Source: Actinostola sp. cb2023 | Taxonomy: Eukaryota; Cnidaria; Anthozoa; Actiniaria; Actinostolidae | Direction: 5' to 3' | DNA: 64,000 bases | NCBI GenBank assembly: GCA_033675265.1 | Contig: JAUJYZ010001010.1 | Span: 1-64,000, forward strand | Part shown: piece after piece, positions 46,258 through 58,346 of the stretch | How positions within the stretch are numbered: position 1 is the stretch's first letter | How the letters are laid out: every line of letters starts with the position of its first letter | Program-made: the position numbers and the translations under genes | The notes under the pieces: model-generated | The model's input: the letters and a program-made list of their open reading frames with translations, nothing else | Database searches by the model: none | What the model was told of the DNA's origin: nothing

Positions 46258-48470
46258 TTAGAGTTCTTCCATATCGACCAATTGTTCGTGATCAGATTCA
46301 GTATTTCTGTGGAAGCATTTATATTTGATAACAATTGCAACCAGCACGACCACGGCCACTAGAACCACCACCCCAACGACGATGCCAGCTATATCTTTGG
46401 ACTTGAGTTTCGCGCCATGACCAGCAACATTTGGGTTGCTTGTGGAATTAGTCGTCGGTCCTAGAATGAAAAGATGTTTATTTCATTAAACTATAACAGT
46501 ATAAAACTTGCATCAATACAACTTGAGTCATCAGCCTGTATTTTATATGAATTTAATCATACCAAGCTTTCGAGCAACTTGCTCTTCATCAGGGTTTCAG
46601 CATCGGCATCGGCATCGGCAAATAATTAATCTGCTCTCCACAGCTGACAAATCACGATATTTTGCTCAACCTCGTCCATATTAATTGCTAATTATTATTT
46701 TAACATATATTTTAACATATAGGTATGATATAACGCGCGCTCTGATTGGATGATTAGCGTGTAAGCTGGAGGCGTAAAGCCGCGGCTACACGAGCGATTT
46801 TTTGCTTGCACAGGCGACGCGATTGTTTGAAATCACCAAGCGCGGTGAAAATCGCCCGTGTAGCCACCCTTGCACAGGCGACGCGACAGCTGAAAAAATC
46901 GCAAAAAAAGTCGCGAGAAATTAAATGAGTTGAACTTTTCGTGTCAAAGTCATGGAATTTGTCGCTCGTGTAGCCACTCTGCAACTTTTTCCTTGCACTC
47001 GCGACGCAACTAAAGCTTATCTAGCCAAAAAGGTGCAAGAACGAAATTGATGCTTTGGTTTTCAAAATGGCGGCCTTTATCGCCAGCATTTGTCGCCAGC
47101 ATTTGTCGCTCGTGTAGCCACCACCGCGCGTTGGTGATTTCAAAAAATCGCCTGTGTCGCCTGTGCAAGCAAAAAATCGCTCGTGTAGCCGCGGCTTTAA
47201 AGCCCACGGACACACGCTACGGCTACGGACACACGCTCACGTCATCGCCATAGCGCGCGCTCTGAAATTAATCGGAAAATCAAATTGTTTTATTTGAATT
47301 TTGGTCAACGCTTAGAGTGCGTCCATCGAGTTATGGAGCACTTGGGAATTTGGGAGAGCACTCGCGAAGCTAGAGTTGCTCTCGGCTACGCCTCTAGCAA
47401 CTCTTACGCTTCTCTCGTGCTCTCCCAAATTCCCGCGTGCTTCATAACTCGATGAACGCACGCTAAGCGTTGACCATTCCTTAATTATTACCTGTTGTTG
47501 ATGCAGTAGGTCCGTAGGTTGTGTCGACATGGGTGATCGTCGTAGGTTGCTTCGTCGATGGTGTCGTAGATTGTGCCGGTTGACTTGGCAATATTGTAGT
47601 CGGCAATTTAACTGAAGGCACATTTGTAGTCTTTGAACTTGTCTTGATTGTTGTTTTTGGATTAGCAGTTTGAGTGATGAGTGTTGCTTTTGATGATATG
47701 GTTGTACCATTTGGAGGCACAGTCGACGTATTGGGGAAAGTTGCCGATTTTGACGATGTTTGAGTAGTGCCGATAGATTGGCTTGGTGTTGGTGCTTGTG
47801 ACGACATGTTAGAAGAATATATTGTGAAAGAAGGCGAAATTGTAGTGACAGTTTTTGTCATATTTGATGCCGTTATTTGAGTGGGTGGTTGGGTGTTAGT
47901 CTGAGCTGTTGACGTTGTAGTGGTAGCAACTGGAATTGTGAACTTTTTGGTAGTGCTAGATTGCGTGCTTGGTGTATTACTCGACGTGGTGTTGGAAGAA
48001 TGAATGGACGCTGTAGTGGGATAGGTCACCTTACTCGAAATTTGTTGGACAGTGGAAGATTGATTATTTCCTAGTGGCTTAATAGAGGTAGTTGTCAGAG
48101 AAGGTGTTGTTTGAGTGATCGAACCACCTGAGGATGTTGCAGCAATGCTGCTTGTTTCCACTGAACCAACTTGTTGAGCGATAGTTGCTGACTCTGCAGA
48201 TTCACTTGTTGGTGATGTGGTTGTCAATTCTGGCTGTGTAGAAGTTGGTAGACTTACATTGGATGTTGCACCTGGTCTTGCACTGCTATGTTCTTGTGAA
48301 AACAATGGTTCTGTAGTTGGAATTTGAGATGTAATTTGAGATGTAACAGGTACAGCACTTGGTGAAGGGGTCGTCATATTTATCAGTTCCGCTTTGGCGC
48401 CTGCCATGATGCAAACAAGAGGAATCAATAACACCAAGAAAGCCACTCTTTGCCCCGGTGTACTGTCCAT
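46258..48470 (-). CDS. Mucin-like type I membrane protein (gene F)
   Basis: Exons 48470-47492 and 46460-46258 join in phase 1 (donor CAACAG/GTAATA, acceptor TTCTAG/GACC) to give 393 residues. A signal peptide (about 1-28) is followed by roughly 300 residues very rich in Ser, Thr, Pro and Gln without a strict repeat, the composition of a densely O-glycosylated stalk, with several N-x-S/T sites. TM is about 350-371 (IAGIVVGVVVLVAVVVLVAI), then a 22-residue acidic tail ending QLVDMEEL. There is no FZ domain or other fold I recognise. A cell-surface mucin or adhesion role is inferred from composition only. I prefer ATG 48470 over an in-frame upstream ATG at 48545 because it gives a clean signal peptide. 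The intron is packed with transposons. Confidence 0.82.
46722..47264. mobile_element. GCGCGC-ended element in F intron, outer
   Basis: Ends GATATAACGCGCGCTCTGA and ATAGCGCGCGCTCTGA-type inverse, with ACGGACACACGCT blocks; family of 23057-23180. Interrupted by the element at 46775-47199. Confidence 0.7.
46775..47199. mobile_element. GCCGCGGCTACACGAGCGA element, inner
   Basis: Long inverted ends: AAAGCCGCGGCTACACGAGC and GCTCGTGTAGCCGCGGCTTT, continuing through GATTTTTTGCTTGCACAGGC. AAA/TTT flanks suggest a short target duplication. Confidence 0.8.
47302..47475. repeat. Long hairpin 15 bases inside the F intron donor
   Basis: Nearly complete foldback: GGTCAACGCTTAG ... CTAAGCGTTGACC, with further paired blocks CATCGAGTTATG / CATAACTCGATG and TTGGGAGAGCAC / GTGCTCTCCCAA. 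Confidence 0.85.
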
Positions 48471-49058
48471 CTTGACTGTAAGATATGCATGATCGAAGTA
48501 ATTAATGTTTACATTACTCGGCGAAATAACGCTACAATGGAACAATGCACAATAAATGGATGGTATAATCTGTACATTAGTTGTTCTTCTTCCTCAAAGT
48601 TACAAACTCTTATAAATGTTTCAAGGTTCGCTAACTTACTGTATCCTACGATTAATACTTTGTATACTTACATATTTTACTGAAGCAATGTCCCTGGTCT
48701 ATATAGAGTTTGTATTTTTCAGTAGGTCGGAACCAGATTGGCGAACAGTCGATGATAACAAAGCCGTAATCCTTTAGAAAAGTTCTGCTATTTGGTCGAT
48801 CACATGAATGCGGAATTTTAGGAACAATATGGTAATTATAATGATAACAGTATGGTAATTAGTATAATACTAACAGCAGCAATGACCTTCCCTTCACGCA
48901 TTGATGATCCACAATAGAGTGTTTATCTTTTACGTAATTACAGCTACAGATTAAGGGATACATTAACGTTATTGATTGAGGAATACAAATGCATAGACCC
49001 TAAGTGAAGATAAGAACCGAACCGTTCATTGAAACCAATTGAGAACAAGAAAACTAAG
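48471..49058. other. Upstream region of gene F
   Basis: No exon seen. It must hold the F promoter; a TATA-like site is listed separately. Confidence 0.4.
48699..48709 (-). promoter_or_regulatory. TATA-like site upstream of gene F
   Basis: CTCTATATAGA on the minus strand about 230 bases before the F start codon. It would imply a 5' untranslated region of about 200 bases. Position and sequence are plausible but unproven. Confidence 0.3.
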
Positions 49059-49446
49059 AAGGTCTAGAAGAGGAAGAAGAGGAAGAAGGTCTAGAAGAGG
49101 AAGAAGGTCTAGAAGAGGAAGAAGAGGAAGAAGAGGAAGAAGAGGAAGAAGAGGAAGAAGAGGAAGAAGAGGAAGAAGAGGAAGAAGGTCTAGAAGAGGA
49201 AGAAGGTCTAGAAGAGGAAGAAGAGGAAGAAGAGGAAGAAGAGGAAGAAGAGGAAGAAGAGGAAGAAGAGGAAGAAGAGGAAGAAGAGGAAGAAGAGGAA
49301 GAAGAGGAAGAAGAGGAAGAAGAGGAAGAAGAGGAAGAAGAGGAAGAAGAGGAAGAAGAGGAAGAAGAGGAAGAAGAGGAAGAAGAGGAAGAAGAGGAAG
49401 AAGAGGAAGAAGAGGAAGAAGAGGAAGAAGAGGAAGAAGAGGAAGA
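49059..49446. repeat. Purine-rich (GAAGAAGAG)n minisatellite
   Basis: About 43 copies of a nonamer, with the variant block AAGGTCTAGAAGAGG interspersed in the left third. One strand is all purine for about 240 bases. Long Arg/Gly and Leu/Pro frames across it are artefacts of a unit divisible by three. Confidence 0.95.
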
Positions 49447-50367
49447 TTTTGTATCATATATGAATGAACGTTAGTTGTCTCAGTTTGTCTACATGTATTG
49501 CGCAGCCTGATTGATTTGATTTATTGATTCAAGTTCGAATAAAGATGATGATGATGACCATTATTATTATATTATTAGAAAGAAAAGAAAGAAGAAGAAG
49601 AAAGTAGAAGCAAATAAAGGCAAAGAAACGAAAGAACAAAAAGTTAAACCATTTCATTCGATTTCTATATTCTGAGGATGATTTGACGCCAGCAGCCTGT
49701 ACACCTCTTCGACCTCGCGTCACACTGATTACATATCTTGATAATCGGTGTTAATGACTACCAAAAAAAAGACTACTCGAAGCCAGTGTAAATATTTGCA
49801 ATAATCTACTGCTCCATATTGAGATTTTGCCACTTTACCATGTAACAAAATTAACCCCCCAAAAGCATGAAGAGCGGGAGAGATTTTGAACTAGTGTCAT
49901 CCATTGGCCGTCTAGCCGTGTTTGTAGGCATAAATGTCTAAATTGGGGTTGGGTTGCAATCAATCCCTGAACGAGGGGTACAAAAGTGGCAAACATTTGG
50001 CTTGAGTGTCGTGAGTATCATGCATGATATTTAGAATTGTATATCTCGACTTTCATCAGGACAAACTCAGCCAACAGTACGACTCGATTTCGTGAATGCT
50101 TTGAAATACAAATAGGATTTCAGTCGTATGTATCGGAACTAGTCTATATACCCGCCTGGACACTTCTGCAAACTCTTTAAAAACTTTATTTTTATACCAT
50201 CATCAACAATGTATAAAATTATCTATAATAAATTTACAAGTTTTCTAAGCTTCTTAATTCGAAGATATAGTAATATTATCCTCAGTAGTTTTACTACCAG
50301 GATCAGGTTTAGAAATCTAGTGTTCAGCTCAGCACAATTTTAGAAGCGTATGTGCCCTTTAGCGTGT
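49447..50367. other. Gene-free stretch
   Basis: No exon found. A short GAT/ATT-rich tract lies at 49544-49580. Confidence 0.4.
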
Positions 50368-50508
50368 GCAATAGCTGATATCGAAGTTACACTCCAACAA
50401 CGGATTCGAGTCGAGGCTATCGGGTCAGAACAAAAACTTGACCCGATAGCCTCGACTTGAAACCTTTGTACAGAGTCATTGGAGTGTAACTTCGATATCA
50501 GCTATTGC
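50368..50508. repeat. Hairpin element
   Basis: Outer arms GCAATAGCTGATATCGAAGT and inverse, inner arms GTCGAGGCTATCGGGTCA and TGACCCGATAGCCTCGAC; about 140 bases. Confidence 0.85.
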
Positions 50509-51398
50509 TTGGGGCGCATTCTATATTCAGCCAAAATAATATGGACATCTGGGCCGATAATCAAATAGAATAGGGGGAATTCGAAATATTTATAATGAAA
50601 CGGAATATTTTTGTGGAACGCATCCTTGGTTTTAGCAAAAGAAAGCCATTCGAGTGTTTCGTGCCATACGGCTAGCAGTTCCCAGTGCGCCCGAAATAAA
50701 AAGCACGCGTGAATTCCTGGGAGACTGGGTAAGACAAGTGCTCGCGATATATACTCTAGTCTGTCTTTATTACTTCCCCTTAGTACCACCGACGACTTAC
50801 CGGATTAATTAGTCCGACAACCTACGAATTTTTAGAAATAATAACGTTAAAATTCTAGCTAAATCTATAAAAAATCATATCTTTCTAAGGTAGGATTCAG
50901 ACATCGAACTTCACATGCATCGAAACTAATTAGATCAAAGTAGACCGCCTATAATTTATTCTCCATTATTTCGAACGGTACATATAAGTTTCGACGTCAG
51001 AATCGGACCCAATTTATAAACCCCACAATTATTTGGTTTTCTATCTGATCATAAGAATTATTAGCTTATTTCTTTTTCATTTTTGATTGTGCTAATTATG
51101 TTTTAAAATAGAAAACAAATTAGCTACTGAAAGAGTTTCATCTTTAGAATTCACTTTGAATTGATTTTGACTGTTTAACTCTGTAGAATATTTTAAAAAG
51201 TGGGTTCGATTGCCAACAATCGATACCTCGAAGTAATTATTAATTTAAAAAGATATTCTAGAATTCTAGCCCAATTTTCACAGAAGTTCTTGAGGTAGTA
51301 ACGTTTGTAGGCCAAGAGTCGTTATCCTCTGAGAATTCAGTGAAGTATTATATTGTTCTCTGCCCTTCAAGATGGCCGCTGTGAACAACCTCTATAGA
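50509..51398. other. Gene-free stretch
   Basis: No exon found. A 95-residue minus-strand frame at 50502-50789 has no recognised domain and starts inside the hairpin element. Confidence 0.4.
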
Positions 51399-51592
51399 TC
51401 TAATGTTGGTTTGTAGGTTGGATAATTCATGACAAAACTTTTTGTATCTTCAACCTGAGTTTTATTACAAAACTGCCAAGCTTTCGGGCTAAGCGCCCAT
51501 CTTCAGGGCTAAATGCATAAAATCTAATTAGCCCGAAAGCTTGGCAGTTTTGTAATAAAACTCAGGTTGAAGATACAAAAAGTTTTGTCAAC
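51399..51592. repeat. AAGCTTTCGGGC dispersed repeat, with inverted tail
   Basis: Matches 20754-20884, then folds back: the part CAACCTGAGTTTTATTACAA returns inverted at 51546-51575. It looks like a copy with a partial inverted duplication. Confidence 0.7.
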
Positions 51593-52323
51593 CTCTATAG
51601 AGTTTGATTTCGTTTGTATAAATCTTCTCTCATTTCAAGTATCTTCACTTCGTTACCTTGTGGATCCCTATGTACACAAATGGCTCTTTGGAGACTGGAG
51701 ACGAACAGTCACGACAACAGACCATATATGGAATTTTGTTACCATATAAGGAAATTTTCGAGGAAAACACGAACTGAACGACACTTTTCTCAAGGAATTG
51801 TTCTCGTATTTCCTTATATTGAATAATTAAGACTGTCGCCAAACTGAAATGAAGGTGTGATATTCCTTGTCGATCAAGTCATCTATTTTTATCTTGTCGT
51901 GTTGGAAATGAAGTCTTCATGACCAGTTGTCAATCTCCATTCATTTGGACTTCTTGTCCACTTCTATTCTTTCAAATATTTCAGTGTTCTTTTTGGAGAA
52001 CGTACCTTTCTCTAGTTATCCTTTTTGTGACACCAACAATAAATTATAATAATAAATTCAGTACTCGTGATGCAAGATCTCTTCTCTTCTTCTTTGTGAA
52101 AAAAAGAAACATCCAAATTATCCCAAACAAAGCCATCAGTACAAAGCCATCTTTGCAGCTTGCCGACATGCATTCCAACGGTATTTTTAGTATCTTGAAC
52201 CAAGATTAGTAGAACCTAACGGACGAACCGCAACCACAACGACTGGAAATCGAGCCTAAATAGAACCTTGTAAATCCAACTAAGTTTTCCCAAGCGAGTT
52301 TCGTATCTCCGTTTCTGACTCAC

Positions 52324-55300
52324 TCAAAGCTCATTCATTTCAACCTCTTCGTACGTTTCGCCTCTGGAACATGTAGAACAGTATTTTTTACTAATAAGAA
52401 CCGTAATAGCAGTTATCATAGCCCCTCCTATCAATATAGTCATGATCAGGCCTGCTACGGCACCAGCACTCATTCTACGAGCTTTTGCAGCTTGAACTAC
52501 GCCTGGGCTTTGAGTAGAATTGTCTGGCTTCATTGTTACTTCTAAAGAATTAAAACAAAGTTTGTTAATTAGTTTGTTACATTTTATTACCAAATAAGGA
52601 ATGTTGTTACCAAATAAGGAATTGTATTACCAAATAAGGAATTTTGTTACCAAATAAGGAATTTTGTTACCAAGTAAGGAATTTTGTTACCAAATAAGGA
52701 ATTTTGTTACCAAATAAGGAATTTTGCTACCAAATAAGGAATTTTATTAACAGATAAGGAATTTTATTACCAATTAATAAGAAAATTGTCGTGAATGGAG
52801 ACGCTAGCTTGATATAAATAATATGATATATTCAAAATGATATTATAAATGATATATATTCTAAAATTTAATTAGAAAATGACGTGCGCTCTCAGCAATT
52901 TGCTACAAATATATGGGAAAATTCAAATTTCAAATATCGCTCCCATATTTTTGATGTGTATCAAATTACAGGGGCGTAGCCAGGATTTTCCATGGGGGGG
53001 GGGGGGGGGGGGGGGGGGGGTCACTCCATATCGTTCACCACCAAATCCCCCCCCCCTCCTCCTCAAACATATAAATTTAAAGAGTAGACCCAGAGGAAGG
53101 GGGGGGGGGGGGGGGGTCGCTGACACCCTGTGACCTCCCCCTGCCTATGCCCATGAATTACTGACTTGATTGACCCACTCATATATATTTACAGTGTGCT
53201 TTCTAATGAAGTTTTGTATTCTACGATAATGAACACTTGGTTTCTTGTAGAGCAATAAAAAGTGAAAATCTACAAAATCCTAACGGCACTGCGGATAAAT
53301 CTTTCATACCTGGAATTGTTTCGTTGTAAGTCGTGATATAATCAGTCGAATTAACACCCGTTGTCGAGTGGGCATTGGTTGTTTGCGGTGGTGCTTTTGT
53401 TGGTTCTTTGACTGACTTTATTGGTGGAGATGTCGTCTGTGTTAAATGTTCTTCAGTAGTGGTGGAGGTGCTGGTGGATGTATCTGTTGGACTGCTCACT
53501 CGTGAAGTTGTCGTCTCTCTTGCATCATCATGTACGGTATTTGGTTCCGCTGTAGTTGTTTTTACATTCGTGGTCACAATAGTGGTGTTTGTTGGCACAT
53601 CGTGTGCTTTGGCAATTGATGGTGTTGTATCAGTTACTGTTGTCGAGGTGTCAAGATGTAAAGAAGTTGTAGTTGTAGACTCTCCAACCGAGACAGTAGG
53701 CAAAGTGGTTGGTGGAACGGTAGCATTTTGTGAAACCAGATTGGCAGTGGTTGGTATATTTGTGCTACTTTCAAGATTGTCCCTTGATGTGGTCTTTGAA
53801 GACGTCGTAGGAGAAGATATATCTGTAGTTGGTGTGGTTATTAGTGGTGCTAGAGTTCTTGCAGAGGTTGTAGTTGCTGTAGTGGATGCTGTTGTAGTAG
53901 ATGGTGCAGTGGTGGGTTCAAGGTCGTCAGGTGAAGTGCTGGCTTTACTTGTAGTTGGCGTGGTTGTTGCTAAAGTTCTTGCAGAGGTTGTAGTTGCTGT
54001 AGTGGATGCTGTTGTAGTAGATGGTGCAGTGGTGGGTTCAAGGTCGTCAGGTGAAGTGCTGGCTTTACTTGTAGTTGGCGTGGTTGTTGCTAAAGTTCTT
54101 GCAGAGGTTTGGTTGCTGTAGTGGATGCTGTTGTAGTAGATGGTGCAGTGGTGGGTTCAAGGTGGTCAGGTGAAGTGTTGGATTTACTTGTAGTTGGTGT
54201 GGTTGTTGTTAAAGTTCTTGCAGAGGTTGTGGTTGCTGTAGTGGATGCTGTTGTAGTAGGTGATGCAGTGGCGGGTTCAAGGTCGTCAGGTGAAGTGCTG
54301 GCTTTACTTGTAGTTGGTGTGGTTGTTGCTAAAGTTCTTGCAGAGGTTGTGGTTGCTGTAGTGGATGCTGTTGTAGTAGATGATGCAGTGGTGGGTTCAA
54401 GGTCGTCAGGTGAAGTGCTGGCTTTACTTGCAGTTGGTGTGGTTGTTGTTAAAGTTCTTGCAGAGGTTGTGGTTGCTGTAGTGGATGCTGTTGTAGTAGA
54501 GGGTGCAGTAGTGGGTTCAAGGTCGTCAGGTGAAGTGTTGGCTTTACTTGTAGTTGGTGTGGTTGTTGCTAAAGTTCTTGCAGAGGTTGTAGTTGCTGTA
54601 GTGGATGCTGTTGTAGTAGATGGTACAGTGGTGGATTCAAGGTTGTCAGGTGAAGTGCTGGCTTTACTTGTAGTTGGTGTGGTTGTTGCTAAAGTTCTTG
54701 CAGAGGTTGTGGTTTCTGTAGTGGATGCTGTTGTAGTAGGTGGTACAGTGGTGGCTTCAAGGCCGTCAGGTGAAGTGCTGGCTTTACTTGTAGTTGGTGT
54801 GGTTGTTGCTAAAGTTCTTGCAGAGGTTGTAGTTGCTGTAGTGGATGCTGTTGTAGTAGAGGGTGCAGTAGTGGGTTCAAGGGCGTCAGGTGAAGTGCTG
54901 GCTTTACTTGTAGTTGGTGTGGTTGTTGCTAAAGTTCTTGCAGAGGTTGTAGTTGCTGTTGTGGATGCTGTTGTAGTAGGTGGTACAGTGGTGGCTTCAA
55001 GGCCGTCAGGTGAAGTGTTGGCTTTACTTGTAGTTGGTGTGGTTGTTGCTAAAGTTCTTGCAGAGGTTGTAGTTGCTGTAGTGGATGTTGTTGTAGTTGG
55101 TGGTACAGTGGTGGCTTCAAGGCCGTCAGGTGAAGTGCTGGCTTTACTTGTAGTTTGCTGTTGTGATGTTGTGGTGCTTGTAGTTGTCATAACGGCAGTT
55201 GTGGGCTTATTGGAGCTCTTCTCTTCTGGGCTAGGTAGCTCGGTCGTCGTTGGTTCTTGAGTAGATAATCGACCAGCAACATTACTTTCTGTTTCTGTTG

Positions 55301-55994
55301 ACTGTGAAGCTGTCGTCTGGGTTGAACTTTCTGTAGTTTTTAGACTTTCGGTTTGATAGGATGTTGTCTCTAAAGACGTCGTTGTAGTTTGAATTTTAGT
55401 CGATGGATCTGTTTGTGTCGTCTCTTCTGCTGGCTTAGTCGACTGAGAATCACTTTCTGTGACAGGAATCTTGGTCGTTGGAGCCGCAGATTCTGCTATT
55501 GATGTTGTGGCTTCCACTGTTGATATCACCTGGAAAGACGTTGAGCTTTCACTTTCAGTAACAGATTGCTTGGTTGTCTCTTCAGTCCTCAATGAGGATT
55601 CGTCTGGTGAAACGGTAATAGGAATCTTGGTCGTTGGAGCCGCAGATTCTGCTATTGATGTTGTGGCTTCCACTGTTGATATCACCTGGAAAGACGTTGA
55701 GCTTTCACTTTCAGTAACAGATTGCTTGGTTGTCTCTTCAGTCCTCATTGAGGATTCGTCTGGTGAAGCGGTAATAGGAATCTTGGTCGTTGGAGCCGCA
55801 GATTCTTCTGGTGCAACTGAAGTAGTCACAGACAACTGCTCGGCTGTAGTTGGCTCATTGTCGGCTAACTTCAACTGAGAATTCGTCGTAGGAACTTCCA
55901 CCACACTTGTTGTTGAACCGGTAGAATTGATGGCTTTAGCCAAAACGAAAGTCACGTTTAGACAAAATATCACAACTACGAATATTCTAGACAT
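52324..55994 (-). CDS. Large mucin-like membrane protein with repeat domain (gene G)
   Basis: Exons 55994-53310 and 52541-52324 join in phase 1. A signal peptide (MSRIFVVVIFCLNVTFVLAK) is followed by a Thr/Ser-rich ectodomain with two copies and part of a third of a 52-residue unit (55465-55810), then about eleven copies of a 40-residue unit (53860-55160) and a non-repeated Thr-rich stalk. The last exon gives TM (SAGAVAGLIMTILIGGAMIT region) and a tail ending EEVEMNEL. One copy of the 40-residue repeat lacks a base near 54107-54112 (AACCAAACC where others have AACTACAACC), which breaks the frame and stops it at 54090. If that base is restored by counting, the protein would be about 967 residues. 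The break may be an assembly error in the repeat, a repeat-length allele, or a real null. Role inferred only as a surface mucin. Confidence 0.75.
52585..52775. repeat. 20-bp minisatellite in G intron
   Basis: About ten copies of a unit containing TTACCAAATAAGGAATTTTG. A lone relative (GTTACCATATAAGGAAATTT) is at 51739-51758. Confidence 0.9.
52996..53115. repeat. G- and C-run repeat in G intron
   Basis: Homopolymer G runs (about 52996-53020 and 53099-53116) and a C run follow GGGGCGTAGCCAGGATTTTC, the start of a dispersed repeat also seen in variants near 20548, 37130 and 39225. Confidence 0.6.
53860..55160 (-). repeat. Coding 120-bp tandem repeat of gene G
   Basis: Eleven copies starting every 120 bases (53882, 54002, 54121, 54241 ... 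55081). Each encodes a 40-residue unit with TTTSARTLATTTPTTSKAST and a variable segment [D/G]xLE[A/P]TT. The step between the second and third is 119, which marks the frameshift. The opposite strand is open for 383 residues, but this is a shadow. Confidence 0.95.
55465..55810 (-). repeat. Coding 156-bp repeat of gene G
   Basis: GGAATCTTGGTCGTTGGAGC recurs at 55465, 55621 and 55777, giving 52-residue units that include TKIPIT and TEETTKQSVTESESST. Confidence 0.9.
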
Positions 55995-57710
55995 GTTGAA
56001 ATCAGTTTCCTGAAAAGAAAAGTAAAAAGAAGATTCCTAACGTTTCTTAGCTTGATAAGCAAATTTAGAGTTTCTATAAGTTATTATGAACATCGACAAA
56101 CACAGACCGCATTTTGACAGAAGTTTATATTTTTTGGCGGAAAAATGTGTAATACTGAATTGCAGTTTCTTTTTCTGCAAAAGAGGTATAGGTATACAAA
56201 GTTATTATCAGTCTGCAATGATCAAATATTTGATTTCTGGTTCAGTTGCGACACTTGATACATGGCTATTAGGTACTCATCTCCGCATTTAAGACATCAG
56301 GTTGAAAGCTGAGTAAATCTTCTAATTTCCATCTACAAGTTCACGAAAAATACCTTGAAATGAACTCTGTTTCCTTTAGCGATATAGTCATTCAATTGTT
56401 GTCTTTGAAAAGGCAAAGCCGACGTTGTATTTTACAGCGTCGAGTGCCGTCGGTGTAAGACCCTTCTGGAGACTCGATTCTCCAGCCACTGTGGTATCCC
56501 TTTATTAAAAATATATTTCAACAAATATTAAAAAGTGATCATTAAAATTGCAATACCACTTGGCAGTCACGGCTACTTCAGACTGTGGCAACAATATTTT
56601 CTTGGAAAGTCTGAGATGAAAGTGGTGTTTTAGAGAGGTTGTGTTCTGTATCAGTAAACTGTGCAGTTGTTTATTGTATTTTTATATTCACATTTTCTAG
56701 AAATACGTCCGTGATATGTGCGTGAGCGTTTGTCTGGTTGAAAAGCTACAACAATGCCACATTGAACCGCATGACAATCAAAGCCGAAGTGAAAACCAGC
56801 AAGGGTGCTAAAATAAGATATACAAGTGAAAACCATTCGCTTATCAGTTGTAGCTAAATATATAATACATAATAAACGATGCACCAAATATAGATATATA
56901 TAGATATAGATCTTTTTTCAATCCAAAAATCCGTGATTGCACTTTTTACTTTTTTTAATGTGTGTGTTAGATTTCACACCAAGAAAATAACTAACCAATC
57001 ACGGACCTACTGTGACCAACACAGTTGGTCTTTTTATAAACAATTGAGTCCAATTTCCAGTGAGTGACCTAACTTCGTCAATGAATTCAAAGTTAAGTTT
57101 CTTGTTTTTTAATATGAAGCAATTGAGATAAAATCAAAGCAAATTGACTTGAAATTAATCAGAAATAAAATGTCCAAATGAATGCCACGAATTATGGCCA
57201 CCTGCGTCTGTTTTGCTTTGGTGTTGAATCTTTTATGGATGGATTATCTTAATAGGTCTTATAGGGTTTGAGGTTAAATCGACCAGTTGAATTGCTGCCG
57301 ATATAAACAAATCCTAATATCGTTATTCCTTTAAACCTACCAAATTTAAAAACCCGTTCAGCTCCAGGGATTGATTCTTCTTTTTATTTTTGATGGATTC
57401 CATTACTTTCAAGTTTTCACTGGAAAAAACGACGCGCGATTCTGCGGTTTTGGTATCATGTTGACAATCGATATTATGGAAACTCGAAATTCACAATCTA
57501 TTTACAACATTCCAACGTTCTCTCCGATGAGTAGCTGATCCAGCATTTTAGGATTTGATTCTTTAATATCTCTAGTTTAAAAAAGCAATGAAAATATAAT
57601 TGCAAACTTAATATTATCTCGAACTGAGTCAGTCAGATTTTCAGATTTGTTTTCTTTAAAGATGAAGTTTTAAGAATCTACAAATCTCTCATACTTTTTC
57701 GTAATATTCA
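55995..57710. other. Upstream region of gene G and gene-free stretch
   Basis: It should contain the G promoter. No exon, RNA gene or clear transposon ends are recognised in it. Confidence 0.4.
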
Positions 57711-57861
57711 GGCCCCGGTTGCACGAAAGGTGAATAGCGCTATCCGGTGGATAAGTCCTATCCAACGGATAAAACTGATGCAGTTATCCAATAAATTTTA
57801 TCCATTGGATAGGACTTTTCCGGTGGATAGCGCTAACCACCTTTCGTGCAACTGGGGCCTG
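57711..57861. repeat. CCCCGGTTGCACGAAAGG foldback MITE, third copy
   Basis: Ends GGCCCCGGTTGCACGAAAGG and CCTTTCGTGCAACTGGGGCC, arms CTATCCGGTGGATAAGTCCT and inverse. The best-preserved copy in the window. Confidence 0.88.
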
Positions 57862-58346
57862 GACGAAATATGAATCCTGTACGTACCCAGTTTTCATCAA
57901 TTAGTCGACAAAAAGATTGCTGTATGAAGTATAATTTAAATATAAAAGCCTAATGGCAAAGGTATAACAGAACTGATACACGAGTACAAAAGTTGGAATA
58001 ATTAAAGAAGTAATCTGCGAAAACCGAGTCGAGTCGAGTACTTTTTTTGGAAATATTTTGGGTCTTGCATTGTACATGCGCAATAGGAGTTGTACATGCC
58101 ACATCGATGACACTGGTATAAACCGCCAAGAACTCCACACGCAACCTATTCTGGGATCCCTTGGCTTTATGATGGCCGAGGGGGGACTTGACTACAGCCG
58201 CGAAGATATTGTCTCGCTTCAGTCCCTCCCAGTCAATAGACCAACAGGAAGCCCAAATAGGAGAAAAGACAGAAAACCATGCGGAGGAGAGACAATGTTG
58301 AGAAATATGGCCACTTTCGATGCCTACTTTGATCCCTTTCATAGTC

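Noticed and set aside
49026..49467. Open frames of LLPLLPLLP and RRGRRGRRG repeats, resembling a leucine-rich or RGG protein
   Set aside because: Product of the nonamer purine array; no start context, splice sites or flanking domain.
50502..50789. 95-residue minus-strand open frame
   Set aside because: Ends within a hairpin element and has no recognised motif.
53375..55260. Plus-strand open frames of 248 and 383 residues opposite gene G
   Set aside because: Shadow of the Thr-rich repeat; the minus strand has a signal peptide, splice sites and a TM exon.
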